Source: Alkalinema sp. CACIAM 70d
GTDB lineage: Bacteria > Cyanobacteriota > Cyanobacteriia > Leptolyngbyales > Leptolyngbyaceae
Length of the DNA: 64,000 nt
NCBI GenBank assembly: GCA_002148405.1
Contig: MUGG01000069.1
Coordinates: forward strand, 1 to 64,000
Direction: 5' to 3'
Shown here one piece after another: positions 54,765 to 63,894 of the stretch; position 1 is the first letter of the stretch, and the number at the start of each line of letters is the position of its first letter. Under the pieces are notes generated by a model, which searched no databases, had not been told where the DNA came from, and was given only the letters and a program-made list of their open reading frames with translations. The position numbers were made by a program, and so were the translations under genes.

Positions 54765-54806
54765 AAATTAGGCGAGATCAAAGGGGCAATTCGTATCCTT
54801 CGTTAC
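54765..54806 (-). promoter_or_regulatory. NtcA-activated nirA promoter
   Basis: On the minus strand GTAACGAAGGATAC (54806 to 54793) is a perfect GTA-N8-TAC box. After exactly 22 bp comes TAATTT (54770 to 54765), a TAN3T -10 element. This is the class II NtcA promoter layout. It lies about 120-160 bp upstream of the nirA start. Confidence 0.9.
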
Positions 54807-54822
54807 AGAGTATTTCATTGAA

Positions 54823-54835
54823 TGCATTTTTTGCA
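54823..54835 (-). promoter_or_regulatory. Candidate NtcB binding site
   Basis: TGCA-TTTTT-TGCA matches the TGCA-N5-TGCA LysR-type site reported for NtcB. It sits 16 bp upstream of the NtcA box, as in other nirA promoters. A further TGCAT lies at about 54844-54850. Confidence 0.75.
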
Positions 54836-54983
54836 TAATAGAGATGCATAAAAACAATTAGCCTGTCGTCTTCTAGGTCAAAACCGCCTACTATCAGGGA
54901 TAACGCTTGGTGGACGGGCGGATACGGGATGGATGGTCTGACAGCCAGTGCTGGGGTAAAACGCTGAGAGATGTAGGAATCTA

Positions 54984-55110
54984 GGGGAACCTGGAATCTA
55001 GAATCTGGAATCTGGAGCAGTGTGGCGAGAACTTCGTACCTGGAACAGATTGCTGCGAGCGGCATGGTTGGAACAGGGATGGTTGGAACAGGGCCAGTTC
55101 GAATAGGAGT
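54984..55110. repeat. Short direct repeats in nirA-Rieske spacer
   Basis: Repeated GAATCTGGA-type units (about 54989-55017) and GGTTGGAACAGGG units (about 55064-55095), non-coding. Confidence 0.6.
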
Positions 55111-55200
55111 GGTGGAGCAGGGGTGGTGTTAGAAAGTACGCTGAAATGGTTCAATGTCCTAGAAAGGGACATCGGAGTCCAGTGAGGCGTTCTAAGCGAT

Positions 55201-55620
55201 ATGAAACGACGCAACTTTCTACAATGGTTCGGGTTGGGTGGGTTGATGGTCAACCTGCCAACAGGACTCGTGGCGATGCTATCTGGCTGCAAAGCCTCCG
55301 TCGCTGAGGGCTTTCGAAAAGTTGGGTCGATCGCGGAACTGGATGAGAAAGGATTTTTCTTTCAAGAGTATTTCACCGCCAATCCGCTGTTGGTTGTACG
55401 ACAACCCAAAACCCCCAATACTCTGACTGCGGTTGATCCCATCTGCACCCATCAAGGGTGCGTGGTCAACTGGCAAAAAGAAAAAGGGGCCTTTGTTTGT
55501 CCTTGTCATGGTGCAGTCTTTAGCCCGGAGGGAAAAGTCCTGCAAGGGCCTGCCGATCGCGATTTGCCAACCTATCCCGTGGAATTACGGGGACAGGAGA
55601 TCTGGGTCTCTAGTCGCTAA
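55201..55620 (+). CDS. Rieske-domain exported protein
   Basis: A 139-residue protein with an N-terminal RRNFLQWFGLGGL twin-arginine-like signal. The Rieske [2Fe-2S] motifs CTHQGC (about residues 81-86) and CPCHGA (about 100-105) are intact. It is an exported electron-transfer protein. It is divergent from nirA and near ntcB. A role in nitrate or nitrite metabolism is possible but not shown. Confidence 0.88.
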   Translation: MKRRNFLQWFGLGGLMVNLPTGLVAMLSGCKASVAEGFRKVGSIAELDEKGFFFQEYFTANPLLVVRQPKTPNTLTAVDPICTHQGCVVNWQKEKGAFVCPCHGAVFSPEGKVLQGPADRDLPTYPVELRGQEIWVSSR

Positions 55621-55811
55621 TTCAGTCCCCAGCCTGATCCCCTTGGCTGAGTATCGATGTATCGATTACCTGGGTGTTAGCCCTCTTCATAGATTGTTTT
55701 GGCGTTGATTATTTTGGCATTGACTATCTTTATATTGACTCAGTGCGATCGCGATCGTGGGTTGATGGATTGAGGTCGGCTATTTGAAAAAATTTGCAAG
55801 GAATCTTGATT

Positions 55812-57149
55812 GTGCAAGTTGATGATGTACGGAGTCTCGCATCCATTGCAGCCCTAAGGCAACACTGCCAGTGGTCTTGCGTTCTCCAAGAAATTCAAGC
55901 CCTACTCCAGGCATTGACGTCCGTTCGCTCCGATCGCCGAAAATCGCCTCCTACGCTACCTCCCGCCTTCGTCCATCAGGTTTTAGAGAGCTTATTAGAC
56001 GTGTTAGTGGCTGGGGATTTTCAGACTAAATGGGAAGCGGCTAAACTGTTTCCCACGCTCGGGGAAGCGGCGATCGAGCCACTCCTCGCCTTGCTAGACA
56101 ACGATGATTTAGACCCCGAAGTCCACTGGTTTGTGGTGCGCATCCTAGGTCATTGGCCCCACCCCCAGACCTTACAGGCCCTGTTGAGTTGCATCCAAAC
56201 CCATCCCCAGGAGGAGGTGCGCTCCATGGCGGTTCAAGTCTTGGGTAGCCAAGGCCCATCGGCGTTAGCGTTAGTGGAGGATCTGCTTCAGGCCCCCAGT
56301 ACCCGCCTGCAAGGGGTCAATATTCTCGCCCAGATTCGCAGTCCCCAAAGTATTCCCAGGCTCCTGACGCTGGCGGATGACACCGATGCTCCGGTCAGAG
56401 CCAGCGCGATCGCCGCCCTAGCGATGTTGCAACCGCCCGCAATTCTGTCCCGGCTGGTCCAGGCGTTAGAGGATCCTGCGGTTGGAGTGCGGCGGGCTGC
56501 CTTGGTTGGATTAACCTTTAGCAACTTAACCGATCAACCGACGATCGTGGCTCAAATACAGCCGCGACTGTGGGATGTAGATATTCAAGTCTGCTGTCAG
56601 GCAGCGATTTGTTTAGGCCGCATTGGCAGTCCCGCAGCCGTCACGGTGCTACGATCGGCACTGCAATCCAGCGTTTTGCCCGATCCTTTCGCCCTCGAAC
56701 TCGTGCGTTCCCTGATTTGGATTGCCACTGAACCGGCTCTGGACGCAATTCTGCAAGCCCTCGATCGGGGAACCCTCTCCGCCAGTGTGGCCCAGGAAAC
56801 CATCACCCTCCTAGGTCGGCTTGAGTCGCCTACCCTCAAGCCTCAGGTGGCCCAATGGTTGATCGAACGACTGCACCAACAGGAAGGCACTGCCCCGATG
56901 GCGGCCCCCCCCCACCCCCGCTTCGACAGCCAAGGGATGATTTCCGCCCTAGGACAATTGCAAGAACCGATCGTCATTGATGGCTTGATTCCCCTCCTGG
57001 CTCAAGCCGATCCAAAACTCCGGTTGCATCTTGTGGCGGCGCTCAGACGATTTGATGGGGTCTATGCACGGTTGCAAACCTTAGCAAGTCAACCATCCAG
57101 TGAAGCCAATCTGAAGCAGGGACTCTCGATCGCCTTAAAAGAATGGTGA
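55812..57149 (+). CDS. HEAT-repeat protein in nitrate locus
   Basis: A helical-repeat protein of about 445 residues. HEAT-like repeats run from about residue 60 to the end (WEAAKLFPTLGEAAIEPLLALL, DPEVHWFVVRILG, VRSMAVQVLGSQG, VRASAIAALAML). They resemble the PBS-lyase HEAT type. The start is uncertain: TTG 55794, TTG 55806 and GTG 55812 are all in frame, and I favour GTG 55812 because an AAGGA lies about 9 bases upstream. It lies between the Rieske gene and ntcB, suggesting a partner in nitrate assimilation. Confidence 0.82.
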   Translation: MQVDDVRSLASIAALRQHCQWSCVLQEIQALLQALTSVRSDRRKSPPTLPPAFVHQVLESLLDVLVAGDFQTKWEAAKLFPTLGEAAIEPLLALLDNDDLDPEVHWFVVRILGHWPHPQTLQALLSCIQTHPQEEVRSMAVQVLGSQGPSALALVEDLLQAPSTRLQGVNILAQIRSPQSIPRLLTLADDTDAPVRASAIAALAMLQPPAILSRLVQALEDPAVGVRRAALVGLTFSNLTDQPTIVAQIQPRLWDVDIQVCCQAAICLGRIGSPAAVTVLRSALQSSVLPDPFALELVRSLIWIATEPALDAILQALDRGTLSASVAQETITLLGRLESPTLKPQVAQWLIERLHQQEGTAPMAAPPHPRFDSQGMISALGQLQEPIVIDGLIPLLAQADPKLRLHLVAALRRFDGVYARLQTLASQPSSEANLKQGLSIALKEW

Positions 57150-57200
57150 GTTATGCCTCCTGCCGTTTACCCATCCCGCTGTCTTTGACATTTAGGCGCT

Positions 57201-58121
57201 ATGCGATTAGAACAAATCCAAGCATTTTTGGCGATCGCGGAAACCGGAAGTTTCCAACAAGCTGCGCGCCAATGTAATGTCACCCAGTCCACCATCAGTC
57301 GGCAAATCCAGAATCTTGAGCATGATCTGGGCATGCCTCTTTTGCATCGGAGTAATCAGGCCAAACTGACGATCGCAGGCGATCGGTTTTTGCCCCGAGC
57401 CCGTCGCATTTGCCAAGAATGGGCCACGGCCACCCAGGAAATCTCGGATCTTGTGTCGGGCAAGCAACCGGAGCTTTGCATCGCGGCCATCCATTCCGTC
57501 TGTGCCTACCAGTTGCCGCCTGTTTTGCAAAACTTTTGTCGAACCTATCCCCAGGTGCAACTGCGGGTGACTTCGCTGGGTAGCGATCGGGCTCTTAAAG
57601 TGCTGAAAGATGGTTTGGTCGATCTGGCGATCGTCATGAATAACCGCTTCCTCACCGCCAGCCCGGAAATGGTTGTGGATTCCCTCTATGTGGAACCCGT
57701 CAAAATTCTGATGGCGGCCAACCATCCCCTCACCGCCTATGATCAGGTGCCCTGGCCGGAGTTATTGACCTATCCCCAGGTGGTTTTTAAAGATGGCTAT
57801 GGCATGCAACGGCTGGTGCAAGAACAATTCCAGCGCCAGGGACTGTCCCTCAATATTGCCCTCGAACTCAATACCCTGGATGCCTTTCGGGGCGTTGTGC
57901 GCCAAGGCGAACTGATTGCCCTGTTACCCCAAGGGGCGGTGGCGGATGTGCATCTGGATCCTACTCTAGCGATTCGATCGACCATGGATCCTGTGATTAC
58001 CCGTGAGGTCGTCTTAGTCACCACCCAAGATCGTCTCAGTATTCCGCCAATCCAGCATTTTCGATCGCTAGTCCATCAAATGAAATTGACCGATCCCAAA
58101 GCGCCAATACTGTCAGCGTAG
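57201..58121 (+). CDS. ntcB: LysR-type nitrogen regulator NtcB
   Basis: A 306-residue LysR regulator. The winged-helix domain starts MRLEQIQAFLAIAETGSFQQAA (seen as FLAIAETGSFQQAARQCNVT at residues 9-28), followed by the effector-binding domain (from about residue 90). Neighbouring cnaT and nirA make NtcB the likely identity: it enhances nir operon expression when nitrite is present. A TGCA-N5-TGCA site upstream of nirA is its probable target. Confidence 0.9.
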   Translation: MRLEQIQAFLAIAETGSFQQAARQCNVTQSTISRQIQNLEHDLGMPLLHRSNQAKLTIAGDRFLPRARRICQEWATATQEISDLVSGKQPELCIAAIHSVCAYQLPPVLQNFCRTYPQVQLRVTSLGSDRALKVLKDGLVDLAIVMNNRFLTASPEMVVDSLYVEPVKILMAANHPLTAYDQVPWPELLTYPQVVFKDGYGMQRLVQEQFQRQGLSLNIALELNTLDAFRGVVRQGELIALLPQGAVADVHLDPTLAIRSTMDPVITREVVLVTTQDRLSIPPIQHFRSLVHQMKLTDPKAPILSA

Positions 58122-58285
58122 CGATCGGGAGAATCCTGATCCTGGTTGTCCTCAATCCCGGTTTTGTTCTCAGTCAGGCTGCAAAGGCTACGTTATGCCC
58201 TTCTCGATTGTCCTAAACTAGAGGGTCTATCTAAAAATGACCCTTTTTCAACACTGACTGACTAAGTACCGACTGAGCGGAGACT

Positions 58286-59329
58286 ATGAGCCACACATTT
58301 CGAGAGCTATTACGCAAAATTGGCAGTGGACCTCACACCGGAGAAAACCTAACCCGCTCAGAAGCTGAAGCCGCCACGCGGATGATGCTATTGCAGGAAG
58401 CAACCCCGGCCCAAATTGGGGCATTCATGATTGCCCATCGCATCAAGCGTCCCACCGGAGAAGAATTAGCCGGGATGCTAGATGCCTATGATGGCCTCAG
58501 CGATCGCCTGCAACCCATCACGGCCAAATATCCAGTGCTCGTAATGTGCTCCCCCTACGATGGTCGATCGCGAACAGCCCCTTTCTCCGTCTTGACTGCA
58601 TTAGTACTAGCTGCCGCAGAAGTTCCCGTTGTGTTGCACGGGGGCGATCGCATGCCCACCAAAGAAGGGGTTCCCCTCGTAGAACTCTGGGCGAGCTTAG
58701 GAATAGACTGGCGATCGTGCTCCCTGGGGCAAGTTCAACAACTGCTCCAAACCACCAGGATCGGCTTCTTCTATCTCCCCCAACATTTCCCCCTAGCAGC
58801 AGGCTTAGTTCCCTATCGGGATCAAATCGGCAAGCGTCCGCCTTTCTCAACGCTGGAACTGATGTGGTCTCCTTATGTTGGCGAACAGCAACTAATCTGT
58901 GGTTTTGTTCATCCGCCAACGGAAAATATGTTTCGTGCTGCCTTTGAATTACGGGGAACCTTGAACTTTACAACGGTCAAAGGCTTGGAAGGAAGCTGTG
59001 ATCTCCCCCGCGATCGCACCGCCATCATTGGACTTAACCAGGCTTCCGGCTTCGATCGGCTACATCTCTCTCCTCGAGACTATGGATTTGCGGCTAAAGA
59101 AGTTGCCATAGCCCCCACTGAGCATTGGTCAGAGTTAGCCAAAATGACGTTGCAAGGAAATGTGACAGAACTGACCGATGCCCTCATTTGGAACAGTGGA
59201 TTTTACCTCTGGCGAATGGGTGCAGCCTTGGATCTTCCCACGGGATTGCAGCTAGCCAGTACTCTACTGACTCAAGGCAAAGTTGCCCAAGTTTGGCATA
59301 CCCTACAAATTTCAATGGGAACGGTGTAG
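58286..59329 (+). CDS. cnaT: CnaT-like anthranilate phosphoribosyltransferase-family protein
   Basis: A 347-residue protein of the TrpD/glycosyltransferase family 3 fold. The TrpD N-terminal domain (RSEAEAATRMMLLQEATPAQIGAF, about 24-47) is intact, and the phosphoribosyl part is divergent (HGGDRMPTKEG, ELMWSPYVGEQQL). In Anabaena, CnaT of this family is required for nir operon expression. Its place after ntcB supports the same role. A catalytic role in tryptophan synthesis is unlikely. Confidence 0.87.
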   Translation: MSHTFRELLRKIGSGPHTGENLTRSEAEAATRMMLLQEATPAQIGAFMIAHRIKRPTGEELAGMLDAYDGLSDRLQPITAKYPVLVMCSPYDGRSRTAPFSVLTALVLAAAEVPVVLHGGDRMPTKEGVPLVELWASLGIDWRSCSLGQVQQLLQTTRIGFFYLPQHFPLAAGLVPYRDQIGKRPPFSTLELMWSPYVGEQQLICGFVHPPTENMFRAAFELRGTLNFTTVKGLEGSCDLPRDRTAIIGLNQASGFDRLHLSPRDYGFAAKEVAIAPTEHWSELAKMTLQGNVTELTDALIWNSGFYLWRMGAALDLPTGLQLASTLLTQGKVAQVWHTLQISMGTV

Positions 59330-59471
59330 CAAACGCACAGTAGCAAACGCATAGGAGAAACCTATTCCCGCGAGTTCCCACAGCCTTATGCAGAATGCTC
59401 CTGATGATAGGACTGCCTAAGAGGACAAGAGTGGATCCTACCCCTTTTTTCCCGGCTTCTGTTGCCCAAGA

Positions 59472-60389
59472 TTAACCAGCGGCTACCGAAGAGGGGGTTC
59501 GTTCCGATGCCTCTCGTTCCCGCAGCCCATAGTCTGCCCCGGAAACCACGGAAACCACCAATCCTTCCCGCGCTAGACAGCTATTGGGAGCCACCGCTTT
59601 GACTTGGGCTTCAATGCGATCGAGAAACTCATCATCGTGATCCGGGTCGTGATGGAACATGACTGGATATCGCACTTTGGCTGCCTGGGACAATTGCAGT
59701 GCCTCCTGCCAAGTGGAATGGCCCCATCCTTTTTTAGACGTTTTGGGATCGTGATATTCTTCATCGGTGTAGCAAGCATCGTAGACTAGCACGTCGGCAT
59801 TGCGACAGAGATGCAGCAAATTCTCATCAAGGTGGTCAGAGTAATGCTCGGTATCTGTTGCATAAACGGCACTGTACCCACGCCACGTCACCCGATAGCC
59901 CATCGCCGTATTGGGATGATTCAGGGCTCCCATCTCAACGGTTACCCCATCGCCTAGATCAATCACTTGTCCAGCTTGCACATCGTAGAAGTGCATTTCA
60001 GACTGCATGATTTGCATGGGTACTGGGAAATTCGGGTGCAGCATTTGATCGCTCAGCCGTTGTTTCATCGTTGCTCCATTAGGCGCAACTCCACCATAGA
60101 TATGGAAACGATTGCCCGGAATAAAGGCAGGACGGAAGAAGGGAAATCCTTGAATATGATCCCAATGGGAGTGACTGAAGAACATGTGGGCTTCGATCGG
60201 CCCTTGACTCAGCAGGTGCTGGCCTAGTACCCGAAGACCTGTTCCTCCATCAAAAATGAGACGTTTGCCACCCACACGCATTTCAACGCAGGAGGTGTTC
60301 CCCCCATAGCGCACTGTGGAAAGACCGGGCGTAGCAATACTGCCGCGCACACCCCAAAACTGAACTACAAATTCCGAAGAGTGAACCAT
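59472..60389 (-). CDS. MBL-fold metallohydrolase
   Basis: A 305-residue metallo-beta-lactamase-fold hydrolase. The HxHxDH motif is FFSHSHWDHIQGFPFF (about residue 70), with further ligands in HPNTAMGYR, YATDTEHYSD and FHHDPDH. It has an RNase Z-like layout with no signal peptide. The substrate is unknown. It starts at ATG 60389. Confidence 0.9.
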   Translation of the reverse strand: MVHSSEFVVQFWGVRGSIATPGLSTVRYGGNTSCVEMRVGGKRLIFDGGTGLRVLGQHLLSQGPIEAHMFFSHSHWDHIQGFPFFRPAFIPGNRFHIYGGVAPNGATMKQRLSDQMLHPNFPVPMQIMQSEMHFYDVQAGQVIDLGDGVTVEMGALNHPNTAMGYRVTWRGYSAVYATDTEHYSDHLDENLLHLCRNADVLVYDACYTDEEYHDPKTSKKGWGHSTWQEALQLSQAAKVRYPVMFHHDPDHDDEFLDRIEAQVKAVAPNSCLAREGLVVSVVSGADYGLREREASERTPSSVAAG

Positions 60390-60472
60390 GTCTCGACTTA
60401 CACCTGCTTCAAGCGCTGTGAACCAATCTGGATGGGTGGGAGAATGCTATTGTGGAATGAGATATACCCCCA

Positions 60473-60658
60473 TCACTCAATGATGGCAGGGGGATGACCC
60501 TTCAGTCCCTCGTTCGCTAATTCAGCTAAAATGTTGGGATAAGCGGCGATCGTCCCTCGTCTTCCTGCAGTAGCACCTTTCTTTATACCAACTACCTCAT
60601 CACAACACAGAGTGCTATCTCCTTTAGGAGGGCTGAATGATGAAGCCCGAAAATCCAA
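60473..60658 (-). pseudogene. Possible gene remnant, unknown
   Basis: A 61-codon frame ending AAYPNILAELANEGLKGHPPAIIE. The C-terminal part looks like coding sequence of a larger unidentified protein. The upstream part (CTCCTAAAGGAGATAGC) reads like a spacer. I cannot assign it. Confidence 0.25.
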
Positions 60659-61173
60659 GGGATTTCACCTCCGTTATCCCCTATGCTACCCAGACTGTTT
60701 CTTGGAATAGCAAAGCTACAAAAAATTCAGAGTAGACGCGGAGAAAGATTTCATAGTCCTTTATACAGAACAGGTTTCCGCTTTCGGGAAAAACACGGAG
60801 TTCTTTTCTACTTCTATTTCCACAGGCGTATGCCATTACAAAGTTTCTCCTCAAGCACCCCTGCAATTGACGCCCTACATGAAATTGACACCCTACAATT
60901 GACACCCTACAAAGGTAGAAGTACTACCTGCTTTATCCCCCCCGATGGGGATTGTCAATCCAAATTTCTTCGGATCTCTACTTCATTTAGGGAAAAGTAT
61001 CTAGGAGGAAAAATTGATCTGGTGGGTTGATTAAATAAGATTATGTAGCGTTGTAGCAGGCCACTCAACCAGCTAATTAGCAAGCAAAACAACCTACTCG
61101 TCTGACTATTTTTCTAAGAACACTGATTTCCTAGGAACACTGAACTCTTGGAGTTAAAAAATGAGGCCCAATA

Positions 61174-61203
61174 AAAAAGCCTAGGAGCCTCTCCTAAGCT
61201 TTT
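61174..61203 (-). terminator. Terminator-like hairpin after ppa
   Basis: An imperfect stem AAAAGCCTAGGAG/CTCCTAAGCTTTT, with one unpaired C, lies in the spacer about 180 bp beyond the ppa stop. It ends in T on both strands, so it could serve either direction. Confidence 0.4.
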
Positions 61204-61384
61204 ACTACGAGTTTATTGAAGTTGCAACATAGAGGCACATCAATGATTTGGAAGCCTCAACCCAGTGAGAAAGATCACTTACAAATGAGCCCATCCCACT
61301 AGCAATACCGAATCAATTGGTCATGACGACTCCGTTATCAATTGCAACTTGGTTAAGCACAGATTATGGCCAAGGATGATTCAC

Positions 61385-61897
61385 CTAGCCAGCAGCTTGA
61401 ATGCATTGTTCTACAAGCGGCATTACCGCATCCACATCTTTCCAGCCCAAAATTTCAACGGATTTCTTCTCCAGATTTTTGTAAGTCTGGAAAAACTCTG
61501 CAATTTCGTCCAAGCGGTGCTGGGGAATGTCTTTGATCGATTTCACAGCTGCGTAACGAGGATCCTTATCGGGAACACAGAGGATTTTCTCATCCCGATC
61601 GCCCCCGTCAATCATCTCCAGCATGCCGATTGGGCGAGCCGCAATTACACAGCCGGGGAAGGTGGGCTGATCCATAATGACCATCCCATCTAGGGGATCG
61701 CCATCGTCGGCCAGGGTATTGGGGACAAAGCCATAGTCGTAGGGATACATGACGGAGGCATAGAGCACCCGATCGAGCGCAAAGGCGTTCATATCCTTGT
61801 CAAACTCGTACTTGTTCTTGCTGCCTGCGGGAATTTCAATCAAAACGTTGATCAGTCCGGCTTTGGGCTGAGCAGGAATGCGAGATAGATCTACCAC
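61385..61897 (-). CDS. ppa: Inorganic pyrophosphatase
   Basis: A 170-residue family I soluble pyrophosphatase, which hydrolyses PPi and pulls biosynthetic reactions forward. The motifs [15 protein letters not shown] (about 22-36), [11 protein letters not shown], and the metal-binding DGDPLDGMV are intact. It is divergent from the GUN4-domain gene. Confidence 0.96.
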   Translation of the reverse strand: MVDLSRIPAQPKAGLINVLIEIPAGSKNKYEFDKDMNAFALDRVLYASVMYPYDYGFVPNTLADDGDPLDGMVIMDQPTFPGCVIAARPIGMLEMIDGGDRDEKILCVPDKDPRYAAVKSIKDIPQHRLDEIAEFFQTYKNLEKKSVEILGWKDVDAVMPLVEQCIQAAG

Positions 61898-62034
61898 TGC
61901 GGTTCTCCAAGCAATTTGTTACCGAAATCGATTGTAGGGGAAGACTGGATCTATCTACTACTTCCCATGCAAGTACTTCCCGTTCAAGTACTTCCGATTC
62001 AAGTCTAATTCCTGAAGATTGGGGATTATTTTCC

Positions 62035-62706
62035 ATGGTGCATCTCAGTTCAACGATTGCAGGGGCAATGACCCTGGGCGCAATCTCTTTGCCGTTTGTT
62101 TCCAATGGTGGGACACATTCCGTCCTAGGAATGGATTATCGCCCGATCGAAAAGTTGTTGGCTGCCCAGCAATGGGAGGCCGCAGCGACCGAAACCCAGG
62201 CTCTTATCTTTGCAGCATCGCTCCGGAGCGAATATTCAACCGTCGGTGATGACCTATTGACCCAGGACGCCGTTAATGATTTTCCCTGCCAGGACTTAGC
62301 GACTATTAATTCTTTATGGAATAAATATAGTCAGGGACGATTTAGCTTCAGTACTCAAAATCGTATTCGTCAACAAGTTCTAGGGCCACTGGCAACATCG
62401 CGCCCTGTAGCAACGGCACAATCCTCATCTAGGCTGAAGGACTCTCCGTCAAACGCTTCTGTGCAGATGATAGATGCACAGTCCTGGCAAGCCTTTACCG
62501 AGCAGGTTGGTTGGGCAGCAGTCCAAGAACGCACCAAAGGCTTAGAACCAGCTAAACCCCTGCGACGGGCAACCGATGTGCCAGAAGGAGCCTTTCCGCT
62601 GCCCGTCAAGTCCACTGGAGATTTTAGCGATCGGGCGGTCACCTATGATTCGGCTGCATTATTTGGGGCTTCATTTTTAAATCGCGTGCAGCAATGTAAA
62701 CTCTAA
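62035..62706 (+). CDS. GUN4-domain protein
   Basis: A 223-residue protein. A hydrophobic N-terminal stretch precedes MDYRPIEKLLAAQQWEAAATETQAL, FPCQDLATINSLWNKYSQGRFSFS and WQAFTEQVGW, the landmarks of the GUN4 fold (porphyrin-binding in the Mg-chelatase partner). Its C-terminus (DVPEGAFPLPVK) is GUN4-like. The start ATG 62035 yields a longer N-terminal segment that may be a signal peptide. It is probably a paralogue of GUN4, not the main one. Confidence 0.82.
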   Translation: MVHLSSTIAGAMTLGAISLPFVSNGGTHSVLGMDYRPIEKLLAAQQWEAAATETQALIFAASLRSEYSTVGDDLLTQDAVNDFPCQDLATINSLWNKYSQGRFSFSTQNRIRQQVLGPLATSRPVATAQSSSRLKDSPSNASVQMIDAQSWQAFTEQVGWAAVQERTKGLEPAKPLRRATDVPEGAFPLPVKSTGDFSDRAVTYDSAALFGASFLNRVQQCKL

Positions 62707-62741
62707 GGCGCTCAGGCGATGGCAATGAGGATGATGGCAAG

Positions 62742-63083
62742 TTGTCAGGAATGTTGAAGGCTCAGGAAGTCAGTAGTCAGGAGATTCGATCTTGCTTCGG
62801 CTTCTTGTTAGCCGTTGATTCTTGCTCAGCTACGCCATCCTCTAATTGTCTGAGTTATTCTCGGGGAGAGGCCCCTTTCGTCGAGCATTTATTTGAACAA
62901 TTAGAAAAAACAGGCTACCCCGTTTGGTTAGACGACCATAGCTTAGTTCCAGGAAGACCTTGGTAAGCTCAAATTGATGAAGGGATTGATCTGGCTGTGG
63001 TCCTTCTATTCGTGGTTTCTAAGGAATCTATTCTATCTCCCGACGTGGAATGTGAGGGGCGATCGCCTCCACAAATGAGCTGA
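62742..63083 (+). pseudogene. Decayed TIR-domain gene
   Basis: In one frame, LSYSRGEAPFVEHLFEQLEK and TGYPVWLDDHSLVPGRPW read as a TIR domain, then a TAA at 62964 stops it. The same frame continues AQIDEGIDLAVVLLFVVSKESI with the next family strand and stops at 63083. The true protein would be much longer. The remains indicate loss of a TIR-containing gene (signalling or defence). Confidence 0.8.
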
Positions 63084-63191
63084 GTCAACCCTTATCCCGT
63101 TGGAAACTTCTTTCAGCCTCAAAATTACTTTGGGAACAATGGTTGACCCAGTCACCATGGAATGTTCATTCAAGATTCGTTCAAGATGGTT

Positions 63192-63704
63192 CTAATGTTC
63201 TTTCCAGCCCAGTCCGATCGCACCTTGACCGATCGAGGCTTGACGCCGCCGCGCTGAGACTTGACGTTCAGGGTCAATCCCTTCAAACGTTGGCGGTAAC
63301 CAAACCCGCACAATCAGTAGCACAGCCATAACGACCAAAAACGCACAGGTTGAAAGCATTTGTTGCCAATGAATTTCCAGGACGCCATGCACTAAAACTT
63401 CCCGTAAGGCAGAGACGATCGCGACTTCCACAGCAACCCCAATAGAAATTCGTTGTTCCTGTAAGTAAATAATCAATAATCGGAAGATTTCTACCAGGAT
63501 TAATAGAAACAAAATATCAGCGGCTACTTCATGAAAATGCAATGGAGGCAACAGTGAGATAAACATATCTCTCAACTGAATCACCATTACAATAAACAAA
63601 CCAATGCACAGGGATACAACAATCATATCCTGCACCGTTTCCAGCGCACGTACAATGCGAGTCCGGCTAATTTGAGTCATCAGTGTTTGTAATGCTTCCT
63701 GCAT
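63192..63704 (-). CDS. PsiE-like membrane protein (second copy)
   Basis: A 170-residue protein with four hydrophobic segments. ILFLLILVEIFRLLIIYLQE and VEVAIVSALREVLVHG mark the PsiE family. The sequence differs clearly from the copy at 43857. The function is unknown. It starts at ATG 63704. Confidence 0.8.
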   Translation of the reverse strand: MQEALQTLMTQISRTRIVRALETVQDMIVVSLCIGLFIVMVIQLRDMFISLLPPLHFHEVAADILFLLILVEIFRLLIIYLQEQRISIGVAVEVAIVSALREVLVHGVLEIHWQQMLSTCAFLVVMAVLLIVRVWLPPTFEGIDPERQVSARRRQASIGQGAIGLGWKEH

Positions 63705-63894
63705 AGATGGCTCCTAGCGAAGTGTTCTTTTATTGAAGCGGCTTTTCCAGGAATTCTTCAAGCCGTTTTTGATTAGAGAATGTCATAGATGCAATCAGCC
63801 TTATTCGTCGATCGGTTCTAAATTTCAAGAAAACCCTGTTTTACTGCGGGTTTTCAGGGAGAATATAGAGGAACTTTACGAGGAAGTGTGCGAA

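Larger units (their letters stand above)
60390..61384. other. Long spacer with repeats and remnants
   Basis: About 1 kb without a convincing gene. It holds a minus-strand open frame (60473-60658, see next entry), short direct repeats of AATTGACACCCTAC (near 60880-60912) and a terminator-like hairpin at 61174-61203 (AAAAGCCTAGGAG/CTCCTAAGCTTTT). This may be the remains of a lost gene. Confidence 0.5.

Noticed and set aside
55126..55139. GTG-N8-TAC as an NtcA box for the Rieske gene
   Set aside because: One mismatch from GTA-N8-TAC and no TAN3T at about 22 bp; chance match likely.
60683..61030. 115-codon + strand frame
   Set aside because: No start context or domain, and it runs through direct repeats.
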